Source: Sphingomonas sp. S1-29 (GTDB taxonomy: Bacteria; Pseudomonadota; Alphaproteobacteria; Sphingomonadales; Sphingomonadaceae). From it: DNA of 64,000 nt. Position numbers and translations under genes: made by a program. Every line of letters starts with the position of its first letter. The first letter of the stretch is position 1. The notes under the pieces were generated by a model. The model was not told the origin of the DNA, made no database searches, and saw nothing but the letters and a program-made list of their open reading frames with translations. The stretch covers positions 865,501-929,500 of the forward strand of contig NZ_CP110678.1 of the NCBI RefSeq assembly GCF_026167545.1, read 5' to 3'. Positions 1 through 11,280 of the stretch are shown here, piece after piece.

Positions 1-996
1 TACGTCGCAGCCGTCGCTAGTGTAGATCACCGAGCCCGGATCGAACCCCAGCAGCGCCGACGCCGCCGCCGATGCCTGGACCGGGCGCCGGCAATCGGCG
101 CAGAGCTGGCGCACCAGGCGTTGGGCAACGACGACCCGCAGCGTCGACGCGAGCAGGAAGCGTTCGACGCGCAGCGCACGCAGCCGCGCGATCGCCCCCA
201 CTGCGTCGTCGGCCTCGACCCCCAACAGCAACAGCCGGCGCGTCCGCGCCGCCTCGAACGCCATCTGCGCGGTCTCGCGATCGGGCAAGTCGTCGAGCAG
301 CACGATGTCGGGATCCTGCCGCAGCACCAGCCGCAGCGCAGCGGCGGTGCCGCGCGGATCGGCTGCATCAACGGTTACCCGCCCGACGCCGGCGTCTGCG
401 GCCTCGGCGACGCGCTGGACCGCGAACGATCGCCGCGTACCGACATTCACCCGCGCCAGGATCGCCCGCAACGTCGCGGCGCAGCCCGAACCCGAGGGTC
501 CCGCCACTACGACGACACCGCCCGCAGCATCGAGCAAGGCGCTGTCGATCGTGCGGACCAGCGCAGGCGACATGCCGATCGCGGCCAGCGGGTCTTCGGC
601 GATCGGCGTCCCCATATGCTGCAGCACGACGCGCGCGCCATCGGCGGTGTCGAGCCGATGGGCGAGCCAGTCGCGGCCGGCGGCGGTCAACCGTCCCTCA
701 CCCTGCCCCGCGATCAGCCCAGCGCGGTCGAACAGGCAGGCGCGCAAGGCCGTGGCGTCGGAGCCACGCAGCGCCAGGACTTCGTGCAACGCACCGTGCA
801 CGCGGATCCGGATCGCCAGCGCCTCGCCGCTGAGATCGACATGCACCGTGCCGCCACGGCGCGCGATGCATTCGGCCAGCATGCGGTCGAGCATTGCGTC
901 CGCCTCGCCGCTACCGGTGGGCGCGGGAATTACCGTCCCGCGGGGAACGACCGGGGACGATTGCCGTTGCCGTACGAGCAAGTGATCGGTCGCCAT
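1..996 (-). CDS. GspE/PilB-type secretion ATPase-like protein, degenerate P-loop, 3' part beyond window edge
   Basis: This gene reads leftward from an ATG at 996 and is still open at base 1, giving 332 codons. The first 100 residues resemble the N2 domain of GspE/PilB hexameric ATPases of type II secretion and type IV pili. The ATPase core follows, then a zinc-finger-like start of the C-terminal module (LCADC, a CxxC). The family Walker A, normally GPTGSGKTTT, reads GPSGSGCAAT here, so the nucleotide-binding lysine is a cysteine. The Walker B region, normally VGEIRDxETA, reads LDDLPDRETA, so the catalytic Glu is an Asp and the following Arg is a Pro. Membership of the family is clear. Loss of ATPase activity is inference from those residues. 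It is divergent from the dioxygenase gene at 1139. It could be a regulatory paralogue of a secretion ATPase or a decaying gene. Confidence 0.75.
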   Translation of the reverse strand, partial: MATDHLLVRQRQSSPVVPRGTVIPAPTGSGEADAMLDRMLAECIARRGGTVHVDLSGEALAIRIRVHGALHEVLALRGSDATALRACLFDRAGLIAGQGEGRLTAAGRDWLAHRLDTADGARVVLQHMGTPIAEDPLAAIGMSPALVRTIDSALLDAAGGVVVVAGPSGSGCAATLRAILARVNVGTRRSFAVQRVAEAADAGVGRVTVDAADPRGTAAALRLVLRQDPDIVLLDDLPDRETAQMAFEAARTRRLLLLGVEADDAVGAIARLRALRVERFLLASTLRVVVAQRLVRQLCADCRRPVQASAAASALLGFDPGSVIYTSDGCDV

Positions 997-1138
997 ATGC
1001 CCCCCAAGCGCGACCGATCTGGCCGAGCGTTACGGTCCTGCGACCCTGATGTTACCGTTTCGTGTCAGCTACCAAGCGAAGTGGGTGCCGAACCTCCCAA
1101 CGCTTTTCGCGGCTGCGGCTTTTTGGCAGGATGACGCC

Positions 1139-1816
1139 ATGGCAACGCTCGCATCCGCCCCGTCGGTCAATCTCGGCTCGGGCTATCCGCCCGAACCAGT
1201 AATCGATCAAATCCTCGCGCAACCCGGTGTCCAGAAAGTCCCCAGCCCAAAGCTAACGCTGTTCCTCCGCAAGCGCTTTCTCACCCCCGAGGTCTGCGCC
1301 GCGTTGTGCGCGCAGATCGATGCGCAGCGCCGCCCCTCGACGGTGTCGGACTTCAACGGCGATTCGGCGTTCCGGACCAGCGAGACCTGTGATCTCGACA
1401 CCAGCGATCCACTGGTCGCGCAGCTCGAGCGGGCGATCACCGCGTTTTGCGGTCTCGATCGCGCGCATGGCGAGCCGATCCAGGGCCAGCGCTATGCGGT
1501 GGGGCAGGAGTTCAAGGCGCACACCGATTATTTCGAACCACAGGGCGCCGACTTCCAGAAACTCTGCTCGGTCGCGGGCAACCGTACCTGGACGGTGATG
1601 CTCTACCTGAACGAACCCGAGGCAGGCGGCGCGACGCGGTTCAAGGCGATCGACAAGATGGTCCATCCCGAAACCGGCAAACTGCTCGCGTGGAACAACC
1701 TGCGTCCTGACGGCACGCCCAATCCGGCGACGCTGCATCATGGGATGAAGGTGCGCGCGGGGACCAAGTACGTAATCACCAAATGGTATCGCGAGCGCCC
1801 CTGGGGCTGGGCGTAA
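1139..1816 (+). CDS. 2OG-Fe(II) oxygenase, prolyl 4-hydroxylase alpha-subunit type
   Basis: A 225-residue protein with the double-stranded beta-helix fold of 2-oxoglutarate/Fe(II) dioxygenases. The HxD iron-binding motif is visible as HTDYF near residue 128. The distal iron-binding His lies near residue 200 (HHGMKV), followed by a basic residue for 2-oxoglutarate in TKYVITKWY. WTVMLYLNE and GGATRF are typical of bacterial prolyl-4-hydroxylases. These enzymes hydroxylate proline or other residues in proteins; the substrate cannot be read from the sequence. The start at 1139 is the first ATG next to the conserved region. An in-frame extension upstream to 1049 would run into the divergent promoter region. 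It converges on the TonB-receptor gene, with a strong hairpin between them. Confidence 0.85.
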   Translation: MATLASAPSVNLGSGYPPEPVIDQILAQPGVQKVPSPKLTLFLRKRFLTPEVCAALCAQIDAQRRPSTVSDFNGDSAFRTSETCDLDTSDPLVAQLERAITAFCGLDRAHGEPIQGQRYAVGQEFKAHTDYFEPQGADFQKLCSVAGNRTWTVMLYLNEPEAGGATRFKAIDKMVHPETGKLLAWNNLRPDGTPNPATLHHGMKVRAGTKYVITKWYRERPWGWA

Positions 1817-1824
1817 AACGAAAT

Positions 1825-1854
1825 GGGCCGCCGGAGGATATGCCCCGGCGGCCC
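1825..1854 (-). terminator. Intrinsic terminator of the TonB-receptor operon
   Basis: A perfect 10-bp stem (GGGCCGCCGG / CCGGCGGCCC) with a 10-base loop. On the minus strand it is followed by ATTTCGTTTT, a T-rich tail just beyond the receptor stop codon at 1878. The plus-strand side lacks a T tract, so it serves mainly the minus-strand genes. Confidence 0.7.
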
Positions 1855-1877
1855 GCATCGGCGCGATAGCTCGACGG

Positions 1878-4592
1878 TTACAGCGTGGCGCTGATCCCGA
1901 CGGTGAAGATGCGGCCGAGATCATAGGTGTTGGTGTCAACGCGGACGTTCTCAGGGAAAATCTGATATTCCTGGTACCGCGTCTTGGTCAGGTTGCGGCC
2001 TTCGAACTTCAGATCGATCGATTGCTTGTCGCCGATCGCGATCCCTTGCCGGAACACCACGTCCAGCCGCAGCCCGGGCTCTTCGACGATATCGGGCAAG
2101 CGCTGGCCGTCGAAAACCGGGCCACGGTTTGTGACTCGTTCGCTGGCATAGTTGAACAGCACGGTGAACTGGGTGCGGTTCTCCTCGTCCTCGATACCGA
2201 TTTGCGCATTCACCAGATGGTCCGACTGGCCAACCAGCGGTGCGCCGTCCCGAAACAACAGATTTGCCGCTACCGGTGGCTGGTTGAGGATCGGGTTGGG
2301 CACCAGCGCCTCCGAGGCGTTGATGCTCGACTGGGTATATGTGTAGTTCGCGAGCAACAATAGGCGCGCAGTGGCGAAGCTGCTGCCCAGGCTGTCGAGC
2401 GGCAGATATTTCTGGAACTCGATCTCGCCGCCATAGAGGTTGGCGGAGGGCGCATTCGAGAAGCCGGTCTGCAGCGCACCGCCACCGGCCGCAATCGATG
2501 CAACCGCCTCGATCGGATTGTCGATCCGCTTGTAGAAGCCCGCCGCCGTCAGGCGCTGATCGCGCCCGAAGAACCACTCATACCGAGCTTCGAGATTGTA
2601 CAGCTCCGAGTCGACCAGCAACGGGTTGCCGATGAACTGCCGGTTCGATTCGAAATCCTGATAGATTTGCGGCGCCAATTCACGGAACTGCGGTCGAGCG
2701 ATGGTCTTTGACGCATGGACGCGAAGCTGCATGTCTTCAGCGAAGTTCCAGGTGATCGTCGATGCCGGCAGCCAATAGCTGTTCGACAGGTTCGTACCCG
2801 TTACGCCGCCGGTCGGCACGACCGATTGGCTGGCGTCTTCATACCGAACGCCGACGGTGGCACGAATGCCGTCGAGCACCTCTGCGTCGACCTGTACATA
2901 GCCTGCATTCGTCTCGAGCGACGCATCATATGCTGCGGCCCCCTGCGACGTCGAATTGTTCTGCAGGGTGATGCCGTACAAGTTGATCGTGGCGTCCGAC
3001 AGGAGATAGTCGGGACGCAATTGCGCAACCTCGATCGGCAGCGATGCGTTGTTCGGCCCGAGATAGCGGAACTCATAGCGGCTCGCAGTACGCTGCGAGT
3101 CGGTATACGCATAGCCAGTCGATATACTGAGCGGGCGATCGAGGTTGAGGTCGTAGGTCAGGTCGATCGAACCCGAATAGAGATCCTCGTTCAGGTCGCT
3201 GAACGCTACCCTGCCAAAACGGTTCGGTGATCCGCCGAGATCGTTGATATAGTCGTTGATCCCCAGCGCGTCGGTATATTGATACCGGAACGCCCGCTCA
3301 TAGGGAGATTTACGCTTAGTATTAGCATACGAACCGCGAACCTCGACCTTGAGCGGATCAAAATCGAACTCCCCATTGAACTGGGTGGTGAACAGCTGGC
3401 GCTCGAACCAGTTGGTATATTGCTCGATCAGGCCGGGTACGCCGAACGGACTAGGAATGCCCGACGCTTCGTTGTCGCCAGCGCTCAGGATGCCCTGCTT
3501 CAGCGTGTCGTGCACATATACGTTGGTCAGGCGAAGGCGGTGTTCGCCGATTTCGGCACCCAGCCCGAACAAGCCGTTCACCAGAATGCGGTTGTCGGTG
3601 GTGACCGTGTCGAAGTCGCTCGACAGCCCGCCGTCTGCGCTGTTGGCAACCTGCTGTGTAGCGGCGCGCGTGCGGAAGCTGTTGCTGATGCCGCCACTTG
3701 CGATCAACCCGATCCGGGTCGAACCGCTTACGTCCACGAATGTCCCGAAGCTAGCTTCGCCCGACCAGTTCGCGGGGAGCTGTGCCTGCTCCTGCAGCAA
3801 CGTGGTAGGAGCGTTCGAAAGCGACGACGCCTCGGCGGAAGTGAGGCTGCGCGAATTCAGTCCCGCCTCGCGGATGAACGCAGGAACGTCGCGCTCCCCA
3901 TCATCATATCCGAAAACATCGGCAGAGCCGCCATCATAAACATAGCCGAGTTCGCTCGACGAAACGGTGTCGAAACCCACCGAACCGCCAACCTGAAGGA
4001 ATGTCTCGTCGGGCACGGCGCGCGTTGTCAGATTGATCGCGCCGCCGCCGAATTCGCCGGGATAGTTTGCAGAATAGCTTTTCTGCACCAAGGCCGACGC
4101 GACGATATTCGTTGGGAAAATGTCGAGAGGCACCACGCGGCGCAGCGGCTCGGGGCTTGGCAAGGGCGAACCGTTGAGCAGCGACGAAGAGTAGCGATCG
4201 CCGAGGCCACGAACGAACACGAAACCGTTACCAACTACGCTCAGCCCGGTTACGCGGGTCAATGCGCCCGCAATGTCGCCTTCGCCGGTGCGGGCGATGT
4301 CGGCGGTGCTTAGGACCGAAACGACCTGCGGGGTCGCGCGGACGATGTTGGGAATGTTGCGGCCGATCACAACAATGTCTTCCTGAACATCGCCTGCGCC
4401 GGGCGCCGAAATTTCGATATCTTCAGTCGGCGCGTCCTGCGGCCCCAAGCTCTCAGGCGGTGTGCCCTGCTGCGTTGCGTCGGGCGTCACGACCGATCCG
4501 GTTGGCGGGCTCGTCGATTGAGCCAGCGCTGCAGGAGCGACAAGCTGCGAAGTGGCCAGAAGCAGGCTTCCGAATGCTAGTTGCTTTTTCAT
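1878..4592 (-). CDS. TonB-dependent outer-membrane receptor
   Basis: A 904-residue TonB-dependent receptor. A signal peptide ends near ALAQ (residue 25). A low-complexity linker follows, then the plug domain (VVIGRN, VRATPQVVSVL, TRVTGLSVVGNGFVFVRGLG) and a long 22-strand-type barrel ending in ...GRIFTVGISATL with a terminal hydrophobic residue, as in outer-membrane barrels. Such receptors import scarce ligands (siderophores, vitamins, glycans, metals) using ExbBD-TonB energy; the ligand here is unknown. The start at 4592 places the signal peptide at the N-terminus, whereas an upstream start at 4631 would add 13 non-signal residues. It lies 97 bases downstream of the lipoprotein gene on the same strand, so the two are probably co-transcribed and may form an outer-membrane uptake pair. 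Confidence 0.92.
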   Translation of the reverse strand: MKKQLAFGSLLLATSQLVAPAALAQSTSPPTGSVVTPDATQQGTPPESLGPQDAPTEDIEISAPGAGDVQEDIVVIGRNIPNIVRATPQVVSVLSTADIARTGEGDIAGALTRVTGLSVVGNGFVFVRGLGDRYSSSLLNGSPLPSPEPLRRVVPLDIFPTNIVASALVQKSYSANYPGEFGGGAINLTTRAVPDETFLQVGGSVGFDTVSSSELGYVYDGGSADVFGYDDGERDVPAFIREAGLNSRSLTSAEASSLSNAPTTLLQEQAQLPANWSGEASFGTFVDVSGSTRIGLIASGGISNSFRTRAATQQVANSADGGLSSDFDTVTTDNRILVNGLFGLGAEIGEHRLRLTNVYVHDTLKQGILSAGDNEASGIPSPFGVPGLIEQYTNWFERQLFTTQFNGEFDFDPLKVEVRGSYANTKRKSPYERAFRYQYTDALGINDYINDLGGSPNRFGRVAFSDLNEDLYSGSIDLTYDLNLDRPLSISTGYAYTDSQRTASRYEFRYLGPNNASLPIEVAQLRPDYLLSDATINLYGITLQNNSTSQGAAAYDASLETNAGYVQVDAEVLDGIRATVGVRYEDASQSVVPTGGVTGTNLSNSYWLPASTITWNFAEDMQLRVHASKTIARPQFRELAPQIYQDFESNRQFIGNPLLVDSELYNLEARYEWFFGRDQRLTAAGFYKRIDNPIEAVASIAAGGGALQTGFSNAPSANLYGGEIEFQKYLPLDSLGSSFATARLLLLANYTYTQSSINASEALVPNPILNQPPVAANLLFRDGAPLVGQSDHLVNAQIGIEDEENRTQFTVLFNYASERVTNRGPVFDGQRLPDIVEEPGLRLDVVFRQGIAIGDKQSIDLKFEGRNLTKTRYQEYQIFPENVRVDTNTYDLGRIFTVGISATL

Positions 4593-4689
4593 TTTCAATA
4601 TCCGGATCAGGTAAACGACGAGCCGCCGCAAGGAGGCGGGAGTGACGGCCCCTTGCCATCACCCCCGCCCGGTTGGCATCGACAGCCTG

Positions 4690-6285
4690 TTAGATGCCGG
4701 GCACCGTCGTGCACGAGCCGCTGGTCGTACCGAAGTTCGCGCGGTTCGAATTGCAGGTCCAACCCTGATACCAAGTGTCGGTCGAGCCGTTGACCGCACC
4801 GATATACGAGGTCTGGACGAAGAACGACGAACCCGATGGGTTCAGCGTCGCAGCGTTGAAGGCCGTAACCCCGGCGGCACCCGTGCCCGGCAGCAGACCG
4901 TTCAGCGCCGCTGCGGCGGTTCCGTTGGTAACGTTGTTGGTGCCTGCGGCTACGATAGCTGCCTGCTCGTCGTTGGTGACAGTGACGTTGCTCTGCGTGG
5001 TCGTTGCCGACAGTGCCGAGCATGCGAAGTAGACCGAGTTGAAGCGCGGCGGGCCTTCTTCATCCAGGGCTGCATTGGCCGCGCGAATGGTGGACTTGCC
5101 GCCATTTGCCTCGGTCCCCGCAACGATGTTCAAGCAGGGCTGGTTGCTGGTGACAATGCCGTTGACGAAGGTGAAGTCGGCACCGCCGCGCAGACGGATC
5201 GCTGCGTTCACGCCGGTCGAGCGATGGATGAAGGTGAAGTTGGCGATCCGGCCATTTTGGCGCGGAAGCGCGTCTTCGTTGCCGTTCGAGTCGATCTCCA
5301 TCATGTAGCTATCGCTCTGGATGTTGTTCGGGCGCTGCGCGGCGATCACGAACTGGATGAAGCCCTTCCAGCCGACATCGGTATCCACGCTGTCATCATC
5401 CGAGCCGGTGATAACCAGGTAGCGGGCGTTGTGCCGGCCGCCGAAAATCTCGATGCCATCGTCCGAGCTGTTATGGATCTGGACATATTCGATCCGCGTG
5501 CCCGAACCGACGCCGCCGGTGGTGAGGCCCTGCAGTTCATTATCGGGGCTGATCGTCGTGCCCGAATAGCGGATTTGGACGTAGCGCATAACGCCCGAGC
5601 TGTCGGTCGGCGTCGATCCACCGTAAATAACGTTGCCGGTGCCTTCGACGTCATCCTCGCAATTCACTGCACCACCCGTGACACCGCCTAGGTTGCAGTT
5701 CGATATCGGTGCGCGCCCTGCAAGGACGATACCGCCCCAAAGCTGCTGCGACTCGTCGGTGACATTGCCGGTTAAGTTCGCTTGCGCGGTGAAGATGATT
5801 GGGCTGGTTTCGGTGCCTTCGGCGTTGATCGTCGAGCCGCGATTGACCGCAAGATAGTCGGCGTCACCGTTGGTGGTATTGGCATAGATGATCACGCCAG
5901 GAGCGATTGTCAGGTTACCAGCCTGGCCGATCGTGCCCGAGCCGCCGCGGTCCACGCCGACATCGACGCGGCCGTTCATCTCATACGCAACGCCAGCAAC
6001 GCGCGGCAGCGACAAGTTGGTAATCAGCGTCGGCAGACGACAGCTGCGGAAGTTACCGATCACACCGACGCTCTCCGTGCCGGTGGGGCAGCTTGCTGCA
6101 GGGCCGGTACCAGACGTCGGGGTTGGCGTCGGTGTCGGCGTGGGCGACGGGGCGGGCGTCGGGGCAGGCACAACGATCACGCCTTCGCCGGGCGATGCGA
6201 CGCTGGTCGCGCCGTCGCAGGCGGCGAGCGAGGCTGCGGCGCAGCTGGTGAGCAATACGAGGCTGAGGCGTTTGAAATCGGCCAT
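4690..6285 (-). CDS. Outer-membrane-type lipoprotein paired with TonB receptor, predicted beta-helix/adhesin-like
   Basis: A 531-residue lipoprotein. The N-terminus is a short signal with lipobox LAAC near residue 22. It is followed by a Pro/Thr repeat linker (PTPAPSPTPTPTPTPT) that would hold the body off the membrane. The body is rich in Gly, Asn, Thr and Val with recurring turns such as GDADYLAVNRGSTINAEG and IQIHNSSDDGIEIFGG-like segments, typical of right-handed parallel beta-helix proteins. There are several Cys residues. No catalytic motif was recognised. The start at 6285 has GGAG seven bases upstream; a longer frame to 6390 lacks a signal sequence. It precedes the TonB receptor, so a role as surface ligand-binding partner is inferred from context. 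A PhoB-box-like repeat lies about 170 bases upstream. Confidence 0.8.
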   Translation of the reverse strand: MADFKRLSLVLLTSCAAASLAACDGATSVASPGEGVIVVPAPTPAPSPTPTPTPTPTSGTGPAASCPTGTESVGVIGNFRSCRLPTLITNLSLPRVAGVAYEMNGRVDVGVDRGGSGTIGQAGNLTIAPGVIIYANTTNGDADYLAVNRGSTINAEGTETSPIIFTAQANLTGNVTDESQQLWGGIVLAGRAPISNCNLGGVTGGAVNCEDDVEGTGNVIYGGSTPTDSSGVMRYVQIRYSGTTISPDNELQGLTTGGVGSGTRIEYVQIHNSSDDGIEIFGGRHNARYLVITGSDDDSVDTDVGWKGFIQFVIAAQRPNNIQSDSYMMEIDSNGNEDALPRQNGRIANFTFIHRSTGVNAAIRLRGGADFTFVNGIVTSNQPCLNIVAGTEANGGKSTIRAANAALDEEGPPRFNSVYFACSALSATTTQSNVTVTNDEQAAIVAAGTNNVTNGTAAAALNGLLPGTGAAGVTAFNAATLNPSGSSFFVQTSYIGAVNGSTDTWYQGWTCNSNRANFGTTSGSCTTVPGI

Positions 6286-6456
6286 GAAGAATCTCCGTTC
6301 CGGTGCTTCCGGTTTGCGAGGGCTGGGCATGGGCGCCCACGATCGACTCGGAAATCCCCCTGTCGACCTCGCGCCCTCGCTAAGGCCCAAGCATGACTAC
6401 GGGATGGGATTTTGAAGAAAGTTCGGTGGCAGTTTTATTGCTGAACCGTGACGGTT

Positions 6457-6474
6457 GTTACGCCGCGGTTACAG
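6457..6474 (-). promoter_or_regulatory. Candidate Pho box upstream of lipoprotein/receptor operon
   Basis: On the minus strand two seven-base half-sites, CTGTAAC and GCGTAAC, are separated by four bases. This gives the exact 11-bp period of PhoB half-sites (consensus CTGTCAT or CTGTAAC). It sits about 170 bases before the lipoprotein start. The second half-site has two mismatches, and no -10 element was assigned. This is a candidate only. Confidence 0.35.
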
Positions 6475-6502
6475 CGAGCCGCCGATCGACAGGCCAAACA
6501 CG

Positions 6503-6536
6503 AAAAACCCCGCGAGGCTCGCGCCCGGCGGGGTTT
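6503..6536 (-). terminator. Intrinsic terminator after tRNA-Val
   Basis: On the minus strand AACCCCGC and GCGGGGTTTTT form an 8-bp GC-rich stem with a roughly 14-base loop and a run of five T. It starts about nine bases after the CCA end of the tRNA-Val gene. Confidence 0.7.
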
Positions 6537-6544
6537 CGAAAATC

Positions 6545-6619
6545 TGGTGGGCGCGGCAAGGATTGAACTTGCGACCCCACCCGTGTGAAGGGTGTGCTCT
6601 ACCACTGAGCTACGCGCCC
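6545..6619 (-). tRNA. tRNA-Val (anticodon CAC)
   Basis: A complete cloverleaf on the minus strand. The acceptor stem is GGGCGCG/CGCGCCC with discriminator A and encoded CCA. The D arm contains AGCTCAGTGGTAGAGC. The anticodon stem is CACCC/GGGTG around loop TTCACAC, giving anticodon CAC (valine GTG). The T arm contains GTTCAATCC. It has 75 bases with CCA. It lies downstream of hupB on the same strand and is followed by a terminator. Confidence 0.95.
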
Positions 6620-6655
6620 GCTGCCGAAACGGCGAACCGAACGGCGGGAGCGCGC

Positions 6656-6684
6656 TCTTAAGCGAGGCGCGCGCCCTTTGTCCA
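6656..6684 (-). promoter_or_regulatory. Candidate sigma-70 promoter for tRNA-Val
   Basis: On the minus strand TGGACA and TTAAGA are 17 bases apart, a fair match to TTGACA-N17-TATAAT. The tRNA 5' end lies about 37 bases downstream of the -10. Read-through from hupB is the alternative source of the tRNA. Confidence 0.35.
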
Positions 6685-6714
6685 GCCCGTCGATCGACGG
6701 CGTATGTCAGTCGA

Positions 6715-6987
6715 TCAGTTGACCGAATCCTTCAGGCCCTTGCCGGCCTTGAACTTGGGCTGGGTCGAGGCCTTAATCGTCATCGGCTCGCCGGTGCGCG
6801 GGTTGCGACCGGTCGATGCCTTGCGCTTGCTGACCGAAAAGGTGCCGAAACCGACCAGGCGAACTTCGTCGCCCTTCTTGAGCGCACCCGAGATCGAATC
6901 GAACACCGCTTCGACCGCCTTGATCGCGTCGCCCTTGGTAAGCCCCGAATGGTCGGCAACCTGGCCGATCAGTTCCTGTTTGTTCAT
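6715..6987 (-). CDS. hupB: HU family DNA-binding protein
   Basis: A 90-residue HU-type nucleoid protein. It binds and bends DNA as a dimer. The N-terminal helices (MNKQELIGQVADHSGLTKGD) and the signature GFGTFSVSKRKASTGRNPRT, including the DNA-inserting Asn-Pro arm, are intact, and the length is exactly that of the family. It lies 142 bases downstream of lon in the same direction, the common lon-hupB order of proteobacteria, and just upstream of tRNA-Val. Confidence 0.95.
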   Translation of the reverse strand: MNKQELIGQVADHSGLTKGDAIKAVEAVFDSISGALKKGDEVRLVGFGTFSVSKRKASTGRNPRTGEPMTIKASTQPKFKAGKGLKDSVN

Positions 6988-7129
6988 CCCAAAACCCCTG
7001 CTCTAAAAACCGAAACTTGCTCGCTCGCGGATCGAATGTCCGCAATCGGTGCGGCAGTAAGGCCGCTCCAACGCCCTGTGTCAAAGGGATTTGGGCGTTT
7101 TTGCGGCCAAACGTCCGAAAAACGGCGGG

Positions 7130-9526
<2,397 letters not shown>

Positions 9527-9565
9527 GAACACTCCGATGGCGTCCGACAAACGACGCCTTTGCAA

Positions 9566-9596
9566 CCTATATGGGGGCGCAATGCAAGGCATCAAT
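9566..9596 (-). promoter_or_regulatory. Candidate sigma-32 (heat-shock) promoter for lon
   Basis: On the minus strand CCCCCATATAGG closely matches the heat-shock -10 consensus CCCCATnT. TTGATG lies 12 bases before it as a possible -35. Initiation would fall about 34 bases upstream of the lon start. The -35/-10 spacing is near the short end of the known range. Lon is a classic sigma-32 target. Confidence 0.5.
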
Positions 9597-11261
9597 CGTG
9601 CGGCGCTGCTTGGCGCCGCCGCGCTGCTCGCCTCCGCCGCCGCCGATCCGGGCAAGCCGCCGCTCACCGCGCAAACCGCGACGACGGGTGGGCCGCTCGA
9701 CCCCGACCAACAAAAGCTGATCTTCGACACCGCCGACCTGGCGTTCGAAATCTTTCCCGAGCGTGAAGCGATCGCGGGGGTGGCGACGCTTGGCTTCACC
9801 GCCAAGGCGCCGGTCCGCCGGTTGGTGATCGATCTCGACCGTAATCTGCCGGTGAGCGCGGTGGCGATCGACGGGGTCGCGCTGCCGCGCAGCGCGTGGC
9901 GCAACCCGCAAGGCCGCATGACGATCGACCTGCCGCGCCAGGTTGCGGCGGGCGGCAAGGTCAGCGCGCGGATCAGCTATGCCGGCACCCCGCATGTCGC
10001 GGTGCGCGCGCCGTGGGATGGCGGCTTCGTCTGGGCCAAGACGCCGTCGGGCAAGCCCTGGGTCGCCACGGCGATCCAGGGCGAGGGCTGCGACCTGTTC
10101 TGGCCGTGCATCGATTACCCGACCTACGAGCCCAAGCGCGTCGACCTGCACATCACCGTTCCCGCAGGGCTCGGCGCGCCGTCGAACGGGGTGTTGACCG
10201 GCATCGATACGCTGGCCGACGGACGGCGCCGGTGGAACTGGCGGGTCGCCAATCCGACGATCCACTCGGTCGCGCTCAATGTCGGGCCGTATCGCGAACT
10301 CAAGGCGGTCCATACCAGCCGTTTCGGCAACCAGATCCCGATGCATTTCTGGTATCTCGAAGGCAATGAGGCCAAGGCGCGCGGGCTGTTCGCCGAATTC
10401 GCGCCGACGCTCGATTTCTATGAGGCGATGGTCGGCCCCTACCCCTTCGCCGCCGAGAAGATGGGGGTGGTCGAGACCCCGCACCTCGGCATGGAGCACC
10501 AGACGATCAACGCCTATGGCAACGCCTATAAGCAGGCGCCCGAGGGCTTCGACTGGCTGTTGCACCACGAGTTCGGCCATGAATGGTTCGCCAACCAGAT
10601 GACGGTGGCGAACTGGGACGATTTCTGGCTGCACGAGGCCTATACCCAATATATGCAGCCGCTCTATGGCCGTGCCCGCGAGGGCGAAGGGCGCTATCTG
10701 GCGATGATGCGCGCCGGGCGGGCGCGGTTCGAGAATCTTCATCCGATCGTTTCGGGCACGCCTCGCGCGGCGAACCTCGTGAGCGACGAAGCGACCGGGC
10801 CTGGCAGCGACATTTATTTCAAGGGCGCGTGGATGCTCCACACGCTGCGCGGGCTGATCGGCGATGCGAAGTTCGGCGAAATCATGCGCCGCGTCGTCTA
10901 TGGCCGCTCCGATCCAGCGCCGGGCAACTTCACCTCACGCTTCGCGACGACCGCCGAATATCGCGCGATCGTGAACGATGTGGCCGGGCGCGACCTCGGC
11001 TGGTTCTTTGACGTGTATCTGGGGCAGGCAGCGCTTCCCGAACTGGCCGAAACGCGGACGCCGGGGCGGCTGGCGCTGGCGTGGAAAGTGCCGGGGGGTG
11101 GCGACTTTCCCTTGCCGGTCGAGGTGTGGGTCGCAGGACGGGTGCAGACGCTGGCGATGGCGAACGGGCGCGGTTCGGTTGCCGTACCGGCGGGGGCGCT
11201 GGTTATCGTCGATCCGCAGTCGCGCGTGTTGCGCAAGCTACCGGGCGACGGCGGCAGCTGA
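9582..11261 (+). CDS. M1 family metallopeptidase (aminopeptidase), exported
   Basis: A 559-residue gluzincin aminopeptidase. A signal peptide covers about residues 1-20 (INRAALLGAAALLASAAA). The N-terminal beta domain precedes the exopeptidase motif GMEHQTIN (family GAMEN). The zinc site HEFGH is followed about 18 residues later by the Glu ligand in LHEAYTQY. These enzymes remove N-terminal residues from peptides. The export signal points to the periplasm or outer membrane. The start at 9582 has a GGGGG ribosome site, which on the other strand is the -10 of the lon promoter candidate. An upstream start at 9525 would spoil the signal peptide. It ends 20 bases from the convergent cation exchanger gene. 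Confidence 0.92.
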   Translation: MQGINRAALLGAAALLASAAADPGKPPLTAQTATTGGPLDPDQQKLIFDTADLAFEIFPEREAIAGVATLGFTAKAPVRRLVIDLDRNLPVSAVAIDGVALPRSAWRNPQGRMTIDLPRQVAAGGKVSARISYAGTPHVAVRAPWDGGFVWAKTPSGKPWVATAIQGEGCDLFWPCIDYPTYEPKRVDLHITVPAGLGAPSNGVLTGIDTLADGRRRWNWRVANPTIHSVALNVGPYRELKAVHTSRFGNQIPMHFWYLEGNEAKARGLFAEFAPTLDFYEAMVGPYPFAAEKMGVVETPHLGMEHQTINAYGNAYKQAPEGFDWLLHHEFGHEWFANQMTVANWDDFWLHEAYTQYMQPLYGRAREGEGRYLAMMRAGRARFENLHPIVSGTPRAANLVSDEATGPGSDIYFKGAWMLHTLRGLIGDAKFGEIMRRVVYGRSDPAPGNFTSRFATTAEYRAIVNDVAGRDLGWFFDVYLGQAALPELAETRTPGRLALAWKVPGGGDFPLPVEVWVAGRVQTLAMANGRGSVAVPAGALVIVDPQSRVLRKLPGDGGS

Positions 11262-11280
11262 CGCCACCGCCCGGCTCGGA

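Noticed and set aside
6441..6456. Third PhoB half-site
   Set aside because: CCGTCAC on the minus strand lies nine, not eleven, bases from the second half-site, so it is out of register.
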